A program made the position numbers and the translations under genes. The notes below the pieces were generated by a model. The model made no database searches. It worked only from the letters and a program-made list of their open reading frames with translations, and had not been told where the DNA came from. Below, piece after piece: positions 1 through 10,818 of a stretch of DNA of 64,000 nt. This DNA is from Azorinus chamasolen (Eukaryota > Mollusca > Bivalvia > Cardiida > Solecurtidae). How positions within the stretch are numbered: the first letter of the stretch is position 1; each line of letters opens with the position of its first letter. Location of the stretch: assembly GCA_963576725.1 (NCBI GenBank), contig OY755252.1, positions 44,493,552 to 44,557,551 on the forward strand, given 5' to 3'.

Positions 1-289
1 CGAGATTGTTGGATGCCCTCGAGTACTTACTTATGGTGATTTCCAATATCCTTGAGCAGAATTCTGCCTCCTGTCCTTACAGATCAAAACACTTCCACCC
101 CTACACATTTCAGACACTCAAATCAATCTGTAGTGGCTGTCTGTTTTCCTAGAGAAACAGTTGATTAAACAAATGCGAACATGATGATTCTAAATGGAGA
201 TATTTGTTGAAACAATACTTTTGCGAAGGCACTGCAAGTAACTTCCGCAAATAACTTCATCAATCTTTACGGAAACAGACACGGATTCC
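1..289. other. Unassigned stretch
   Basis: I see no coding exon, RNA gene or clear repeat here. The sequence is AT-rich and ordinary up to the family N element that follows. Confidence 0.4.
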
Positions 290-485
290 TATCTCTAATT
301 TTTTCGCTGCCAAATTCTGTTGTCTGCTAATTTTGTCGTCTGCTGCAATTTTCATTATTTATTATTTCTTCATTTTTTGTTTCAAAACCATAGTCACAGT
401 AACAAACAATTTTTATACTGATGAGACGCCGAGTCACTCCGCCGAGTTACTCGGCGTTTCTTCTGGATTCAAACTGTTTGCTTAG
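290..485 (-). repeat. Family N palindromic element
   Basis: A body with GTCTGC and AATTTTC blocks and a TTTGTTTCAAA segment leads into a GATGAGACGCCGAG palindrome near 421-465. The same order, reverse-complemented, recurs near 59290-59425, which defines the family. The ends are eroded. Coordinates are by eye. Confidence 0.5.
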
Positions 486-589
486 GTAATTCCAAATGCG
501 ACATTGACACATCTGCAAATAATGCCGTTTGTTTTTATTTTGAGTATGGTGTTTCCTCCAATAGCTTCTCTATATTGTAAAATGGTATG

Positions 590-650
590 TCATATATTTT
601 GGGTCCTGATGAGACGCAGAGTTACCCTGCACCTCACCTGGGTCCAAACT
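590..650 (-). repeat. Family N core fragment
   Basis: The left arm GGGTCCTGATGAGACGCAG pairs imperfectly with the right arm ending CTCACCTGGGTCC. It keeps the core's characteristic unpaired position (T opposite T in this orientation). No element ends are recognisable. Confidence 0.4.
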
Positions 651-816
651 GTTTTCAATGGTAATCACAGGTTTGCCAAATGCAGTAAACCACGTGAGTC
701 GTTTTCCGGCGACTTTGAAGAGTCAAAGAGTCAAAGAGTCTTTATTCTATAGTTTACCTGATGTACACGTACTCAATCGTATTGCCAAAATATATATTTA
801 GCTGCGATTTATAGTA

Positions 817-1020
817 CAGTAAAACCTCTCTATAACGACCACTAAATTGTGTTGATTAGTTGGTATGTAGGGCAGGTGGCTGCTTAAAGCAAAGTGAAAG
901 TGAAACAGAACGCTCCTATAGGAGTGTTATGTTTTACTTTCACCTTGCTTTAAGCAGCCACCTGCCTTTAACACAAAATATTTGATCTAATTTAGTGGCC
1001 GTTATAGACAGGTTTTTCTG
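817..1020. mobile_element. Family E MITE (Tc1/mariner-like ends)
   Basis: The element opens CAGTAAAACCTCTCTATAACG and closes with its inverted copy. TA lies on both sides (815-816 and 1021-1022). A long inner palindrome (CAGGTGGCTGCTTAAAGCAA type) fills the centre. TA target duplications with CAG termini are typical of Tc1/mariner and pogo-like elements. No transposase is encoded. Confidence 0.75.
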
Positions 1021-1375
1021 TATGTGTGTACGTATGTGTGTTTATTTGTGTGTATGTGTTTACGTTTGTGTATGTATGTACGTGTGTAACCTTCTACACG
1101 ATGTTTTGTTACATTGTTTGTGTTGCATTGTTAATAATGTTTCTATCATACTGCTAATCATGTTAACATATATATTTTGTCCTCATGGACTTTAAAGCTC
1201 AATGGAATCATTTGAATAAAACTATGGAACTATGTATATATGTGTGCGTAAGCATGTGTGTATGCATGCGTATGTATAAGTGTATATATGTATGAATGCG
1301 TATGTATATGTGTATAGGTATGTATGTGCGTATGTGTGCCTATATATGTGCGTGTATGTATTACATGTAGTATGA
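1015..1375. repeat. GT/ATGT-rich microsatellite region
   Basis: Two blocks of degenerate (GTAT/GTGT)n, about 1015-1085 and 1230-1360, are separated by ordinary sequence. Long reading frames across it on either strand come from the simple repeat and are not genes. Confidence 0.7.
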
Positions 1376-1664
1376 TAGCCCTTAGTCTGCCAAGCGCGGC
1401 ATGACAAGCATTTGAAAACGGCTTCCAGATGAAACGCTGATTAACCGAGAATCTCAGGATTTTCGGACGATAGTTATTTCAAACACTTGAACGAATCGCT
1501 AGTAAGTTAAAGTCATAACAGATCGGAATTTTAGCAGACATCGTCTTTTACGACAGGATGTATTTCACCATTTTGACTACACTTGTACTGTGCTGCATGC
1601 GGATAAATGCCTAACAAAATACTGAAGAAATGCATACTTTTTTAATATATACTGGTAGATATCT
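1376..1664. other. Unassigned stretch
   Basis: Nothing recognisable beyond a short AGTTAAAGTCATAACAGATC segment that resembles the flank of family N elements elsewhere. Confidence 0.3.
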
Positions 1665-1810
1665 TAAGTGGCATGCGGCTACTTAATACAGGACGACAGC
1701 AACACAGAACACCCCTATTGGGGCTTTCACTACAAATGTTGTCCTGCATCACCTTTGCCTGATAGAGACACTACATCTCGACTTTGCAAACAGAGTAGAC
1801 ACAAAACCGT
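1665..1810. repeat. Family G-type inner palindrome joined to a B/C core piece
   Basis: GGCTACTTAATACAGGACGA pairs with GTTGTCCTGCAT around CCCCTATTGGGG. It is followed by GCAAACAGAGTAGACAC, the outer arm of a B/C core. It reads as a mosaic of two element fragments. Confidence 0.4.
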
Positions 1811-2031
1811 AGAATCCATGTTATCTTTTGTTTGCTTATCAAACATTATATGTTGTGTATTCGGACACCCAATGTCCCTTCCCACTTACTTTTTTAAATC
1901 AGTACTGTCTGCGTTTTTGATCACTGTAGATTAGGCTCGTATGTATACATGTACTAGCAAACTGCGTAGACCTTCATCAAACTACATGTGCTTTTTCAGG
2001 AGCGGTTTCATCTGAGTCTGCATTACTTGTA

Positions 2032-2217
2032 CAGTAAACCTCTCTATAACGGCTAATAGATTACATCAAGTATTTTGTGTTAAAGGCAGGTGGCTGCTTA
2101 AAGCAAGGTGAAAGTAAAACAGAACGCTCCTATAGGATACCTTGCTTTAAGCAACCACCTGCCCTAAATACCAACTAATTAATACAATTTAGTGGCCGTT
2201 ATAGAGAGGTTTTACTG
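2032..2217. mobile_element. Family E MITE, inner palindrome partly deleted
   Basis: CAGTAAACCTCTCTATAACGG opens it and GAGAGGTTTTACTG closes it, with TA at 2030-2031 and 2218-2219. Part of the right inner arm after the CTCCTATAGGA centre is missing, so the hairpin is asymmetric compared with the copy at 50108-50313. Confidence 0.7.
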
Positions 2218-2219
2218 TA

Positions 2220-2440
2220 TTGCTACATACGACTGGCACGTACACAGGACTGGTACGTACACATGACTGGCACTTACACACAACTGACACGTACACATGA
2301 CTAGCACGTACATAGGGCAAAAATGTACACACGAATGGCGCGTACAGACGGCTGGTGCATGTACGTGTAGTCACGATTGATACATACACCCAACTGGCAC
2401 GTACACAATCATGAAAGTACATTCGACAGTCACGTACACA
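2220..2440. repeat. Degenerate 17-20 bp tandem repeat
   Basis: About ten diverged units of the type ACTGGCACGTACACAYG run head to tail. The reading frames through it are repeat artefacts. Confidence 0.7.
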
Positions 2441-3090
2441 TACTTGTCAATATAGCCGGTATTTGTTGATCTTTAGGCTGTTGGTTTCATAATGGCTATT
2501 TGTATAAGGACCTGATCAAAGATGCTGTTTGTTATTAAGAAAGGACAAAATGTTTTGTTACCATTATTCAACCTTTAGCCTTCTAACAAACTCTTTTGGG
2601 TAGAAGATGTCAATTACTTCAGTTGCCATTGATGATTTATTTTGAAGTTCTTAACAGACCGGTCAGAGTATCAAACATTTTTTTTATTCTAATGAGACGC
2701 TGATTGACTTGGCGTCTAAACTGGATCCAAACAATTTGCATAGGTAACCACACATGTGCCCTCAGCGAGCTGAAAGAAAAAAACATCTATGCAACCAGAT
2801 TGGATCCAGATGAGAAACTGAACATCTGATCAGGATACAAACACTGTTAGTTTTTTATTTTCTATCTGTTTTTACGAAAAAATACAAATTGGAAGAAACT
2901 TACTTTCGGAGCTGACAAAATTTCAGCGAACGAAATATGATTTGTGTTCAGGAACTATTTACAAGGTCCACAAATAGATGGTACTATTCTCGTGTTCGTT
3001 AAACCAGAATGCTGACAGATCACAGACTCGTATTATGTGAAACACGACACGGCGTACATCGTTTTTATATATTTTATGTTCGCATATTTA
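2441..3090. other. Unassigned stretch with a family N fragment
   Basis: Around 2690-2750 there is an eroded family N core (GAGACGCTGA ... GGCGTCTAAACTGGATCC). The rest, including 2890-3070, shows no gene or repeat I can name. Confidence 0.35.
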
Positions 3091-3094
3091 ATTA

Positions 3095-3235
3095 CCTATG
3101 CAAACAGTTTGGATCCAAACGAAACGCGGAGTAAGTCGCCGTCTCATCGGGATCCAAACTGTTTGTTACTGTTTTTATAATAAAAAATGATAATGAAAGT
3201 TGTAGCAGACGACAAAGTTTGCAGACGAAAAACGT
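3095..3235 (+). repeat. Family N palindromic element
   Basis: AAACAGTTTGGATCCAAACG and CGGGATCCAAACTGTTTG form the outer arms around a GAAACGCGGAG/CGCCGTCTC centre. The GTAGCAGACGACAAA block typical of family N follows. Ends are not exact. Confidence 0.5.
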
Positions 3236-3239
3236 GTGA

Positions 3240-3500
3240 CAGGAACATACCTAAGTGATCCTTTATTGGATGTAGACGTAGTTTTACGCATTTGCAAACA
3301 GAGTAGACATAGAGCATACAGTTCCTATAGGACCTTTCTGCATTACTTTTCACCTGTCCAGCTGCCTTACATACCCATAATTAGACCACTGTTTGACCGT
3401 CTTACGTATTACTCGAGATGCCAAACGAATTTCCTCTGCAAACTGTTTTCTTCTTCAACCAGTTATTCTATAGATATGCATTTAGTGCATTTATAGGATC
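3240..3500. repeat. Mosaic of B/C and G-type core fragments
   Basis: TTACGCATTTGCAAACAGAG (B/C outer arm) joins TTCCTATAGGA and a TTTCTGCATTACTTTTCACCTG arm of G type. It looks like fragments of two families recombined. There is no coding signal. Confidence 0.35.
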
Positions 3501-3734
3501 CGTCTGATCAGGATCTGACCTGTTTGCTTATGAAATAGTATAGATCTGATTCAAGAAAAGTCCACTCTGAAACTTAAAGCAGAAGGCAGACAGTTATTTG
3601 GGGCACAAAGAATTTAACAACAACCCTAACCATACCTAGATCCTATTTTTTCAGCCTTTAATGGGGATGTCCGGCATTTGTAGTATCTTAGTGTAGTTGT
3701 AACATCAACTTCTGTCGCAACTGAACACAACACA
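3501..3734. other. Unassigned stretch
   Basis: No recognisable gene. A short TTTGCTTATGAAATAGTATAG piece resembles the inside of family C elements. Confidence 0.3.
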
Positions 3735-4275
3735 ATATTAGATGATTATGGTTTTTCCAACGTTGTTGCAAATGTTGATATTATAAATGTTTCGAAATTG
3801 AATTTAGTTGTTAGACAGCGGATTGTAGAGTGGTCAGCTGGTTTGGGGTGAAGTCCTGTGTTAGACGAATATAAACATTTTAAAGAACATTTCATGTACG
3901 AGGAGTACCTGGATAAACTTTCGCATGATCTACGTTTATATATATATATCACGATTTAGATTGTCTTCACGTTCTTTAAGAATGCATACCGGTAGGTACG
4001 GAAGAGTACAAATACCACGAAATGAAAGATACTGTTTACGCTGTAATATACGTGAAATTGAAGGCACGTTTCATTTTATTTGTACATGTATATGTCCTCT
4101 CTATAAGGAATTAAGAGAACAATATTTACAAAGGTGCTATTTTGACAGGTCATCTGTATTTAAACTTAACAGTTTGATGAAAACCTCAAGCAAAGATGCC
4201 TTGTGTAAATTAGCATTATTTTTAAAGTGTGCATCAGACAAAAGAATGAAGCATCTAAATCATATTTCTGATTAA
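3735..4275 (+). pseudogene. Decayed non-LTR retrotransposon ORF fragment (C-terminal Cys/His region)
   Basis: The translated pieces resemble the C-terminal end of LINE-type ORF2 proteins: a LDDYGF opening, an EYKHFKEHF..EYLDKL stretch, then RFRLSSRSLRMHTGRYGR, NERYCLRCN and a later HFICTC. The last three carry the Cys...His...Cys pattern seen after the reverse transcriptase in such elements. It is broken by a TGA stop near 3850 and by a frame change at the TATATA run near 3940; the final part (from about 3925) stays open to the TAA at 4273-4275. Upstream reverse transcriptase and endonuclease domains are absent. The assignment is from family pattern only; the clade is not resolved. Confidence 0.6.
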
Positions 4276-4277
4276 TT

Positions 4278-4525
4278 TTAACCCTTTCCTCTATGAATAT
4301 TCAAGAAGATATAATGACATCATGAGTATTAATTAGTTTAATTTCTAAAATGGGATATTAACACATGGATTGTTTGCCAAAGCAGAAAGTATTTAATCAC
4401 ATCTATATCATTCCATAAGCAAATAGAGCAGACCCGGATTATATTGCTCCTATAGGAACCGTCGGATCTGGGTCTACTCTGTTTGCAAAGGCGTAGAAAG
4501 GTGTATTTATGGAGCAAAGGGTAAC
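4278..4525 (+). mobile_element. Family C TTAA element
   Basis: TTAACCCTTTCCTCTATGAATATTC opens it. The core AGCAGACCCGG...TCGGATCTGGGTCTACTCTGTTTGC lies near 4425-4490. The right end reads GGAGCAAAGGGTAA, with the final TTAA damaged. Confidence 0.7.
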
Positions 4526-4616
4526 CAGGTTAGATCCTGTTAAACTGGAACTTTAAAAATCTTTTTCTGCATCCATAAAACAACATTGTGAGTTATCTGT
4601 ACTCTTTACTTTCCTA

Positions 4617-4765
4617 GAAAAAAAGGAACAAAGCTCGATGATTATGTGGTTGTTGTGAACAAAGCTCGATGATTATGTGGTTGTTGTGAACCAAGCTCGA
4701 TAATTATGTGGTTGTTGTGATTTTAAGGAACAAAGCTCGATGATTATGTGGTTGTTGTGATTTTG
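4617..4765. repeat. Minisatellite, about 36 bp unit, four copies
   Basis: The unit is GAACAAAGCTCGATGATTATGTGGTTGTTGT, nearly identical in each copy. One spacer (TTTTAAG) interrupts the last two copies. The low divergence suggests recent expansion. Confidence 0.85.
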
Positions 4766-4869
4766 CTATCAAGGCGTTATGATAGTCTTACTGTTCAAAA
4801 TGTTTTGATGTTTTGTATGTATATTATGACGATGTACTATGTACAAGTCTTTAATATATTATCTGTTCT

Positions 4870-5135
4870 GTTCTGTTCATGTTTTAAGGCTTTGCATCAT
4901 TTTTTCGTAACAAACGTCAATGGTAACGGTTTGCAGTATTGTCATAACAAGTTTCAAATAGTGTAAAGTTTTGCACCATTTGTTGTAACAAAGGTCAACT
5001 TTTGTAATGACATGTACCGTTGGTAATAACGAAAGGATTTACACCATTTGTCGTGACAAGTGTTAAACCATGTAAGGTTTAGCATCATTCACGGTAACAG
5101 GTGCCAAAGGTTGTTAGGATTGGCACCATTGGTCT
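4870..5135. repeat. Degenerate ~45 bp tandem repeat
   Basis: Diverged units of the type TTTGCACCATTTGTTGTAACAA..GTCAA recur about six times. It is older than the neighbouring 36 bp array. Confidence 0.55.
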
Positions 5136-5284
5136 AAATACATGTACTTATCTAGATCTCTTTTGAGACTACATGCTATTTGCTGATGATAATTGACTTC
5201 TTACCACCAATCCCAATTAGAAGCGTTACTCTATCCTCTTCTAAATATTAACGTAACTTAAAATATGTATTCAGAGGTCCAGAT

Positions 5285-5430
5285 AAGATGCGTGAATTTA
5301 AATATTTTCGGCAAGATCTCCTTTATATCTGCACCAAACCCTATACTGTGGCCACTCTTTATACTCATCTATTCGAGACGATTCTACAGAGTGGTCACAG
5401 TATAGGATTTGGTGGAGAAATGACAATTGT
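5285..5430. repeat. Family L foldback
   Basis: CACCAAACCCTATACTGTGG and its inverted copy CCACAGTATAGGATTTGGTGG-like arm surround CTCTTTATACTC...GATTCTACAGAG. Related copies lie near 49320-49425 and 60325-60430. Confidence 0.5.
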
Positions 5431-5749
5431 AGTATTTGAGTACGCACAGGTATCTGTAGCTGTGTGTAATGTATTGATAAAAACGGAAATAGATATAATT
5501 GTGATTTTCCTTTTTGCATGAATAGTGTAAAGTTAGAAGTTATACATAGTGGTTGTTATCTATGTACATGTATAAGATTCGCATGCACTGGAAATTTAAA
5601 ACTTGCAGTTAGAGCTCTTCACGATCTTACAACAACTTACTATATGTTTTAGTTACATTGGTATGGATAATCTAACTCAACTATTCCTGTTTCACTCGAT
5701 AGCAGTTCCTATTCTAGTCTACGGGTCTGAAACATGGGAAATTTTGTTA

Positions 5750-5973
5750 CTTTACGCCATTCTTGACGCCTTTTGACGCCTCTATTAAAATCACTTTTTG
5801 AAACCATTGAGATAAATAGAGCATTTGCTTCATAGGAGCAAATGCTCTATTTATCATAATAGTTTTAAAACTACACAATTCTACAATTTTCCTTTTTCTA
5901 GTCAATGCTCCTTTTCGGTAGATTTATTTAAAGAAATTAGGTCTAAAAATACCCAATGAGGTAGTGGGTTAAA
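5750..5973 (-). mobile_element. Family D TTAA element
   Basis: The centre AAATAGAGCATTTGCT..AGCAAATGCTCTATTT is flanked by GAAACCATTG and its eroded complement. CTCCTTTTCGGTAGATTTATT lies to the right and GTAGTGGGTTAA at the right end. The left TTAA is mutated (CTTTACGCC). Confidence 0.75.
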
Positions 5974-6324
5974 GACATTGATAAGCTTCATAATACATTT
6001 TGTAAATGTGTGCTTGGTGGTCGGCCACAGATGTAGAACTTTTCAATACGATGCAAACAAAAGATTTGGCCTAAAATACAAAGGTATCCAATTTCATGGA
6101 TTTCGTGTGTTTGAACTTTATCTTATTCCTTTGCAGAATAAATTAATGGGTCTGAAGTCTTGGCTTAAAATATAAAGTTATCCAATTTCATCGATTTCGA
6201 GTGTTTATCTTAATGGATCTAAGGGTTGGACATTTAGGATGAGGGATTATGTCAACAGCCTAGGATATGGGGTAGTTTTGATGATCCTGGTATCAAGAGC
6301 AGTATCAAATAATGTATTAGAGCA

Positions 6325-6545
6325 TTCCATCCTAGATTATTTTTAGATTCAACCTCTTTGAATAAATCTACCGAAAAGGAGCATTAACTATAGAAAAGGA
6401 GAATTTTAGAATTGTGTAGTTTTGAAACCATTGTGATAAATAGAGCATTTGCTCCATAGGAGCAAATGCTCTATTTATCACAATGGTTTCAAAATGTGAC
6501 TTTTACAGAGGCGCCAAAATGTGTCACTAGGAGGGAATGTGTTAA
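6325..6545 (+). mobile_element. Family D TTAA element
   Basis: It runs from CATTCCATCCTAGATTATTTT through AATAAATCTACCGAAAAGGAG and the AGAGCATTTGCTCC palindrome to GAGGGAATGTGTTAA. It is in opposite orientation to the copy at 5750-5973. The intervening 5974-6324 contains short direct repeats (AATTTCATGGATTTCG / AATTTCATCGATTTCG) but no gene. Confidence 0.7.
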
Positions 6546-6736
6546 TGACCAGTATCTCCAAACATGGAATGACTGCATGAATACTCCCAAATTACAATAT
6601 TATAGTAAATTTATAAGGGAATTTCAATTGGAAAAAATACCTTTGTTTTATTCTAAATAAGTCCAGAAGACACGAATTGACAAGGTTTCATTTAGGCTTA
6701 CATAATTTGGAAATTGAAATAGGCAGATATATTGAC

Positions 6737-6793
6737 GATTGATTGATTTATTGATTGATTGGTTGATTGATTGATTGGTTAATTGATTGATTG
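6737..6793. repeat. (TTGA)n microsatellite
   Basis: Imperfect GATT/TTGA tetranucleotide run with GGTT interruptions. Confidence 0.85.
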
Positions 6794-6944
6794 ATAACCC
6801 TAAGGAAGATTAGAGTTGCAACCATTGAAATCTATACTCCGACTATCGTGTTTACTGTGTTTGATGTGCTGCAGAAACTATTTTAACATCAGATCTACTT
6901 ATATCAACACTTAGCACTTTACTGGAAACTGTTTAATAACCTTT

Positions 6945-7065
6945 GGGTTCAGATGAGACGCCGAGCTACTCGGTTTAGAAAAGAAATCGAAGAAATGTGT
7001 ACTTTAGAACTGAAGCAGACGACAATATACGCAGACGACAATTGCCCAGAGTGCAGAAGGTTAAT
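6945..7065 (+). repeat. Family N fragment
   Basis: TTCAGATGAGACGCCGAGCTACTCGG keeps the core, and GAAGCAGACGACAATATACGC keeps the family's GCAGACGAC block. The second outer arm is missing. Confidence 0.45.
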
Positions 7066-7850
7066 TACATTTCTGGGCCTATGTTAATGGCTTACTAACT
7101 GAATGTCGTCAAGTAATAAAAAGGTTATACGTAACACTGCAAAGATTATTTACTACGCACAAAGACTTAGAAAAGAGTCTTTAGCCGTTTTACAGTCGTT
7201 AGGAGTGTATATTATAGTTCATGTATATGTACTTATATATCGATGTTTGAATGTCTAGACCATATTTGACTAATTCAATTTGTTTATGGCTAAAGGCAAT
7301 GTGTGTGCCGGGTTGCTACTAAAACGGAAACTAAGACTGGTAAAAAGTCGTTCAATCCCATGTCAAAGGTATAACCTTCCTCAGGCGCAAATATAAAGTC
7401 TGACAAAAACCTGTCCTGTTACAAACTGTTAGTTACACCGGTTTAGTATTTTTAAGAAACTATTGAATGTAAAACAGTCTGTATTCTGATCAGACGCCAA
7501 GGTACTGGATCCAAGCTGTTTGTAAATGACAGTCAACTCGAGTGCAGCATGAACAAGGTTAAACAAGGTACGTAAGAAGTGTTTGCACTGTTAGGGGATG
7601 TATTAGAAAATTGCGAAATCACCTGTGGGTATCTCTAAGGCATTACTGAGAAATTGGTTTCCAAGAAAAAAAATGAAATTACTGGCGCATTGATGAAAAG
7701 AAACTATACATGAGGTCGTGTATGTTATAGCTCTCGTATATAAAACTGGGGCATAGTGTCGCCGGGTCGTTTCATAAAACTTCATACGAAACAACTGATC
7801 GTAAATTAACCTGAACTCTTTACCTGATACGAGCGTATACATATATGACA
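7066..7850. other. Unassigned stretch
   Basis: No gene seen. Around 7485-7530 there is a worn family N arm (CTGATCAGACGCC...GGATCCAAGCTGTTTG). The open frame on the minus strand near 7603-7860 has no recognisable motif and I do not call it. Confidence 0.3.
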
Positions 7851-7854
7851 TTTG

Positions 7855-8250
7855 ATGCATTCGTAAACAGAGTTGACCCAGATCAGACGGCTCCTATCTG
7901 GTCCGGATCTGCTTTGTTTGCTTATGCAATACTATTGATCTGATTGCGCAGTATGACTGTCTGAAGTAGAAAACTGTCTATAGACATACTGTTCTCTCTC
8001 TGCATAATAATAAAAATAAAACGAAAGTTTGGAAAATTTGTCATACTAGACGATTGTACAATTAATGCCATCTGTGCACTTTCAGCACTATACAATGCAT
8101 GAGGCTGTTTAAGCATTTAATCCACAGATACGCATTGTAACGCCTAAAGTTACAAGAAGATTAGACCCAGATCAGACAGCTTTTGAGTCTGCTATGTTTG
8201 CTTACGGAATTATGTAAGGGTGTTGCGTCAGCTTCTTCCGTGATCAGAAG
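7855..8250 (-). repeat. Two eroded family C fragments
   Basis: Cores near 7868-7920 (GACCCAGATCAGACGGCTCC...GGATCTGCTTTGTTTGC) and near 8163-8205 (GACCCAGATCAGACAGC...GAGTCTGCTATGTTTGC) each continue into TTATGnAATAnTnTTGATCTG, as in family C. Neither has intact TTAA ends. Confidence 0.45.
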
Positions 8251-8272
8251 ATCCTGTGCCCATGTACCATTA

Positions 8273-8425
8273 TAGTAAAACCTCTCTATAACGGCCACTA
8301 AATTACATCAAATATTTTGTGTTAAAGGCAGGTGGTTGCTTAAAGCAAGGTGAAAGTAAGTCACCTGCCTACCAGACCATTAATTAGACCTCTTTTTGGT
8401 GACCGTTTAAAGCCGGTTCTACTAT
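8273..8425. mobile_element. Family E MITE, core deleted
   Basis: TAGTAAAACCTCTCTATAACGG opens it. The left arm runs to AAGCAAGGTGAAAGTAAG, then jumps to CACCTGCCTACC in the right arm, and GGTTCTACTATA closes it. Most of the palindromic centre is gone. Confidence 0.6.
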
Positions 8426-8930
8426 ATGTCAATATACCGGCATGTTCCACTAGAAAATACGGGTGCTCCAATGTCTTCCGAGCACAGACTGGCTGCCTAA
8501 TGAAACATGTCAACGGCAGCTTCGAGATTATTAAAACTGATCTGTATAAACTATTATATTTGAGTTACTTTACAGACCTAGTGTTACTCCAAGGCCATCA
8601 AACAAAATGGCAGCATCCATACAGAATTTCGGTTTCTAGTTATCAGTAAATTGGGTATTGTTAAAATGATAAGCGTGCACTGTTTGTGTCTTTCTTACGG
8701 AAGTAAATCAAATTTGAAATACATTTTGCCCCAGCCAGACGTCTCATTAAAAACTGTTTTGAACCTTCCTTAATTTTAAAAATGCTGGTAAAATGAAAGT
8801 GTTATTCTATGTTGGTTTCACAATAAATAAATCAATATTCTGTCAGGAAAAGATTTAAAGATCGATAACTGAATTGCGATTATATAAGAAATGTTGATAT
8901 CATTAATTAGTTGACTTGTTTGTTATGGAA
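8426..8930. other. Unassigned stretch
   Basis: No gene or repeat recognised. An open plus frame across 8350-8649 overlaps the end of the family E copy and carries no known motif. Confidence 0.3.
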
Positions 8931-8934
8931 TATG

Positions 8935-9085
8935 GAGACATGCTTTGCCTTGGAAGAAACTGTAAAATCACAAGGACACGTGGCAAGCTCAGATCAACCG
9001 GCTCATACCAGAGACATAGGATATGGGTCTACTCCTTTTTACAAAGGTGTGAAAAGACGTTTATATGAGTGAAAAGGTTAGTATA
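8935..9085 (+). repeat. Family C right-half fragment
   Basis: GAAGAAACTGTAAAATCAC leads to a worn core and GGGTCTACTCC...CAAAGGTGTGAAAAGACG, then GAGTGAAAAGG near the expected end. Confidence 0.45.
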
Positions 9086-9157
9086 GAAAGCTTAGATAGC
9101 ATGAGACAGCTTAATGCAGAACGAACGCGTCCTTCCTTACTTTCGTCTTGCTGTTAA

Positions 9158-9377
9158 CTCTTTCCCGCATATTGACGACTTTTGACGACTCTGTAGAAGT
9201 CACTTTGTGAAACCATTGTGATAAATAGAGCATTTGTTCCTATTGGAGCAAATGCTCTATTTGTCACAATGGTTTCAAACTATAAAATTCTAAAATTTCC
9301 CTTTTCTCTAGTTAATGATCATTTTCGGTAGATTTATTCAAAGAGGTTGTATCTAAAATAGCCTATACGGTAAAGGG
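9158..9377 (-). mobile_element. Family D TTAA element nested in a G-type palindrome
   Basis: TTAA flanks both ends (9154-9157 and 9378-9381). The centre is AGAGCATTTGTTCC..GGAGCAAATGCTC. The left flank TTACTTTCGTCTTGCTG and right flank GCCACCACC are the two sides of a broken G-type arm that elsewhere reads CTGCATTAAGCAGCCACC. The insertion therefore hit that arm's TTAA. Confidence 0.8.
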
Positions 9378-9399
9378 TTAAGCCACCACCGTTTTAGGC

Positions 9400-9530
9400 C
9401 ATGACAGAAACTGTAGAATATCATATCTATAGTGTTTCATAAGCACACAGAACAGACTCTTACCATACTGTTTATACAGAGGCTATATAAACAGTGTCTA
9501 CTTTGTGTTTGCAAAGGCGTAAACAGGGGT
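9400..9530 (+). repeat. Family C right-half fragment
   Basis: CATGACAGAAACTGTAGAAT, TTTCATAAGCACACAGAACAG and TTTGCAAAGGCGTAAACAGG follow in family C order around a worn core. Confidence 0.45.
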
Positions 9531-9559
9531 CTCTATCAGCGTGAGAATCCATGATTTTT

Positions 9560-10115
9560 GTCAGGGCTGTAAATGAAAGAAGAATTGTCTGGTCAGAATA
9601 CTCGTACACTGTATGTCACACATGGTAATGAAAGACGCACAAATGACACAACAACTGGTCAGAATATATACTGACGATCAGGTCCTATTAATGAAAAATG
9701 TGCCAAAGACAAGAGTTCTGCTCCATAATGTACTCTGTCTGTCAGGTTCGTTAATGAAAGACGCATGCCAGATGCGCTGTCTGTCCAGAATTTACACGGT
9801 TTGTCAGGTTTGTTAATGAAAGACAAACTAAAGACATAACGTCTAGCCAGACTGTAACATGTAGTTTAGGTTTGTTAATAAATACAATATCAAAAACCGA
9901 CTGTTTGGTCCAGAATGTATCTTGTTCATCAGATTTGTTAATGAAGACACGTCAAGGATGCGAGTTCTGGTCCAGGTTGTCTGTCTTGTTAATGACGGAC
10001 GCACCAAAATACACAACAGCTCGTCCATTCTGTATGCTGTGTACATCAGAGACGCGATAAGTGGTCCAGACTTTACCCTGTTTGTCAGTTATATTAATGA
10101 AAGACACACTAAGTC
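9560..10115. repeat. Degenerate ~75 bp tandem array
   Basis: About seven diverged units share a TTGTTAATGAAAGACGCAC block followed by CTGGTCCAGAAT and CTGTTTGTCAG. Irregular spacing and many substitutions point to an old array. Plus-strand frames up to 133 codons here come from the repeat. Confidence 0.7.
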
Positions 10116-10119
10116 AGGA

Positions 10120-10440
10120 TCCCCTCACTTAGTCAAGTTGACGATATATTTAAGAACATATATCATGAGCGCCTGCGAGAGTAGACTACGACCAGCCCGT
10201 GTGTGCCTGGTCCAGCAGCGTATCAGTATCTACACTGTTGAATCAATCGGAAACACCTGTCCTCAGCATATATTAACGAACCACAAAGTGCACAAATGTA
10301 ACAGTGAACGTCGATTATGTTAGCCCTTTATTTGGTGAATATGCATGTTAGACATAATGAAATAATGAATATCAATTACTATAGATGCATGCTTAAATTG
10401 TCATATGAACCCAGGACGTCTTGGCCATAGTAGTATCTGT
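10120..10440. other. Unassigned stretch
   Basis: No gene, RNA or repeat recognised. Confidence 0.3.
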
Positions 10441-10800
10441 AGAAATATATATTATCCCATATGCAAAATAAAGAGATGACCTTGATTAGACGGCTGCTAC
10501 AGAAGTTTTCTGGTCTGAGTCTACTCTATTTGCAAAGGCGTACACATACAAGGTAACGGATTAACCTTTATTTCGATACTCCCGACTTTGGAAGATTCAA
10601 ACTGTTTGACAAGTGTTCAATATTTTCTCAAAGGTTTGTTCTAAGCGGATGAAGTCAGAATTGCTCACGATCCAAAAGACATTTATTGCTTCAAATCTAG
10701 GTAAGCTTTACTCCTTTACTCCGTAAATACGCCTTTCTACACTTTTACAAGGAGAGCAGACCCAGTTCAGACGGATCCTATAGGAGAAATATGATGAAGG
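10440..10800. repeat. Fragments of families C and B
   Basis: 10455-10555 keeps a family C core and TTTGCAAAGGCGTACAC. 10710-10790 keeps CGTAAATACGCCTTTCTAC, GACCCAGTTCAGACGGATCC and TATAGG. Both lack clear ends. Confidence 0.4.
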
Positions 10801-10818
10801 TTTGCCCTGTTTGCTTAA

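Noticed and set aside
9922..10323. 133-codon plus frame
   Set aside because: Overlaps the degenerate 75 bp tandem array and has no recognisable domain.
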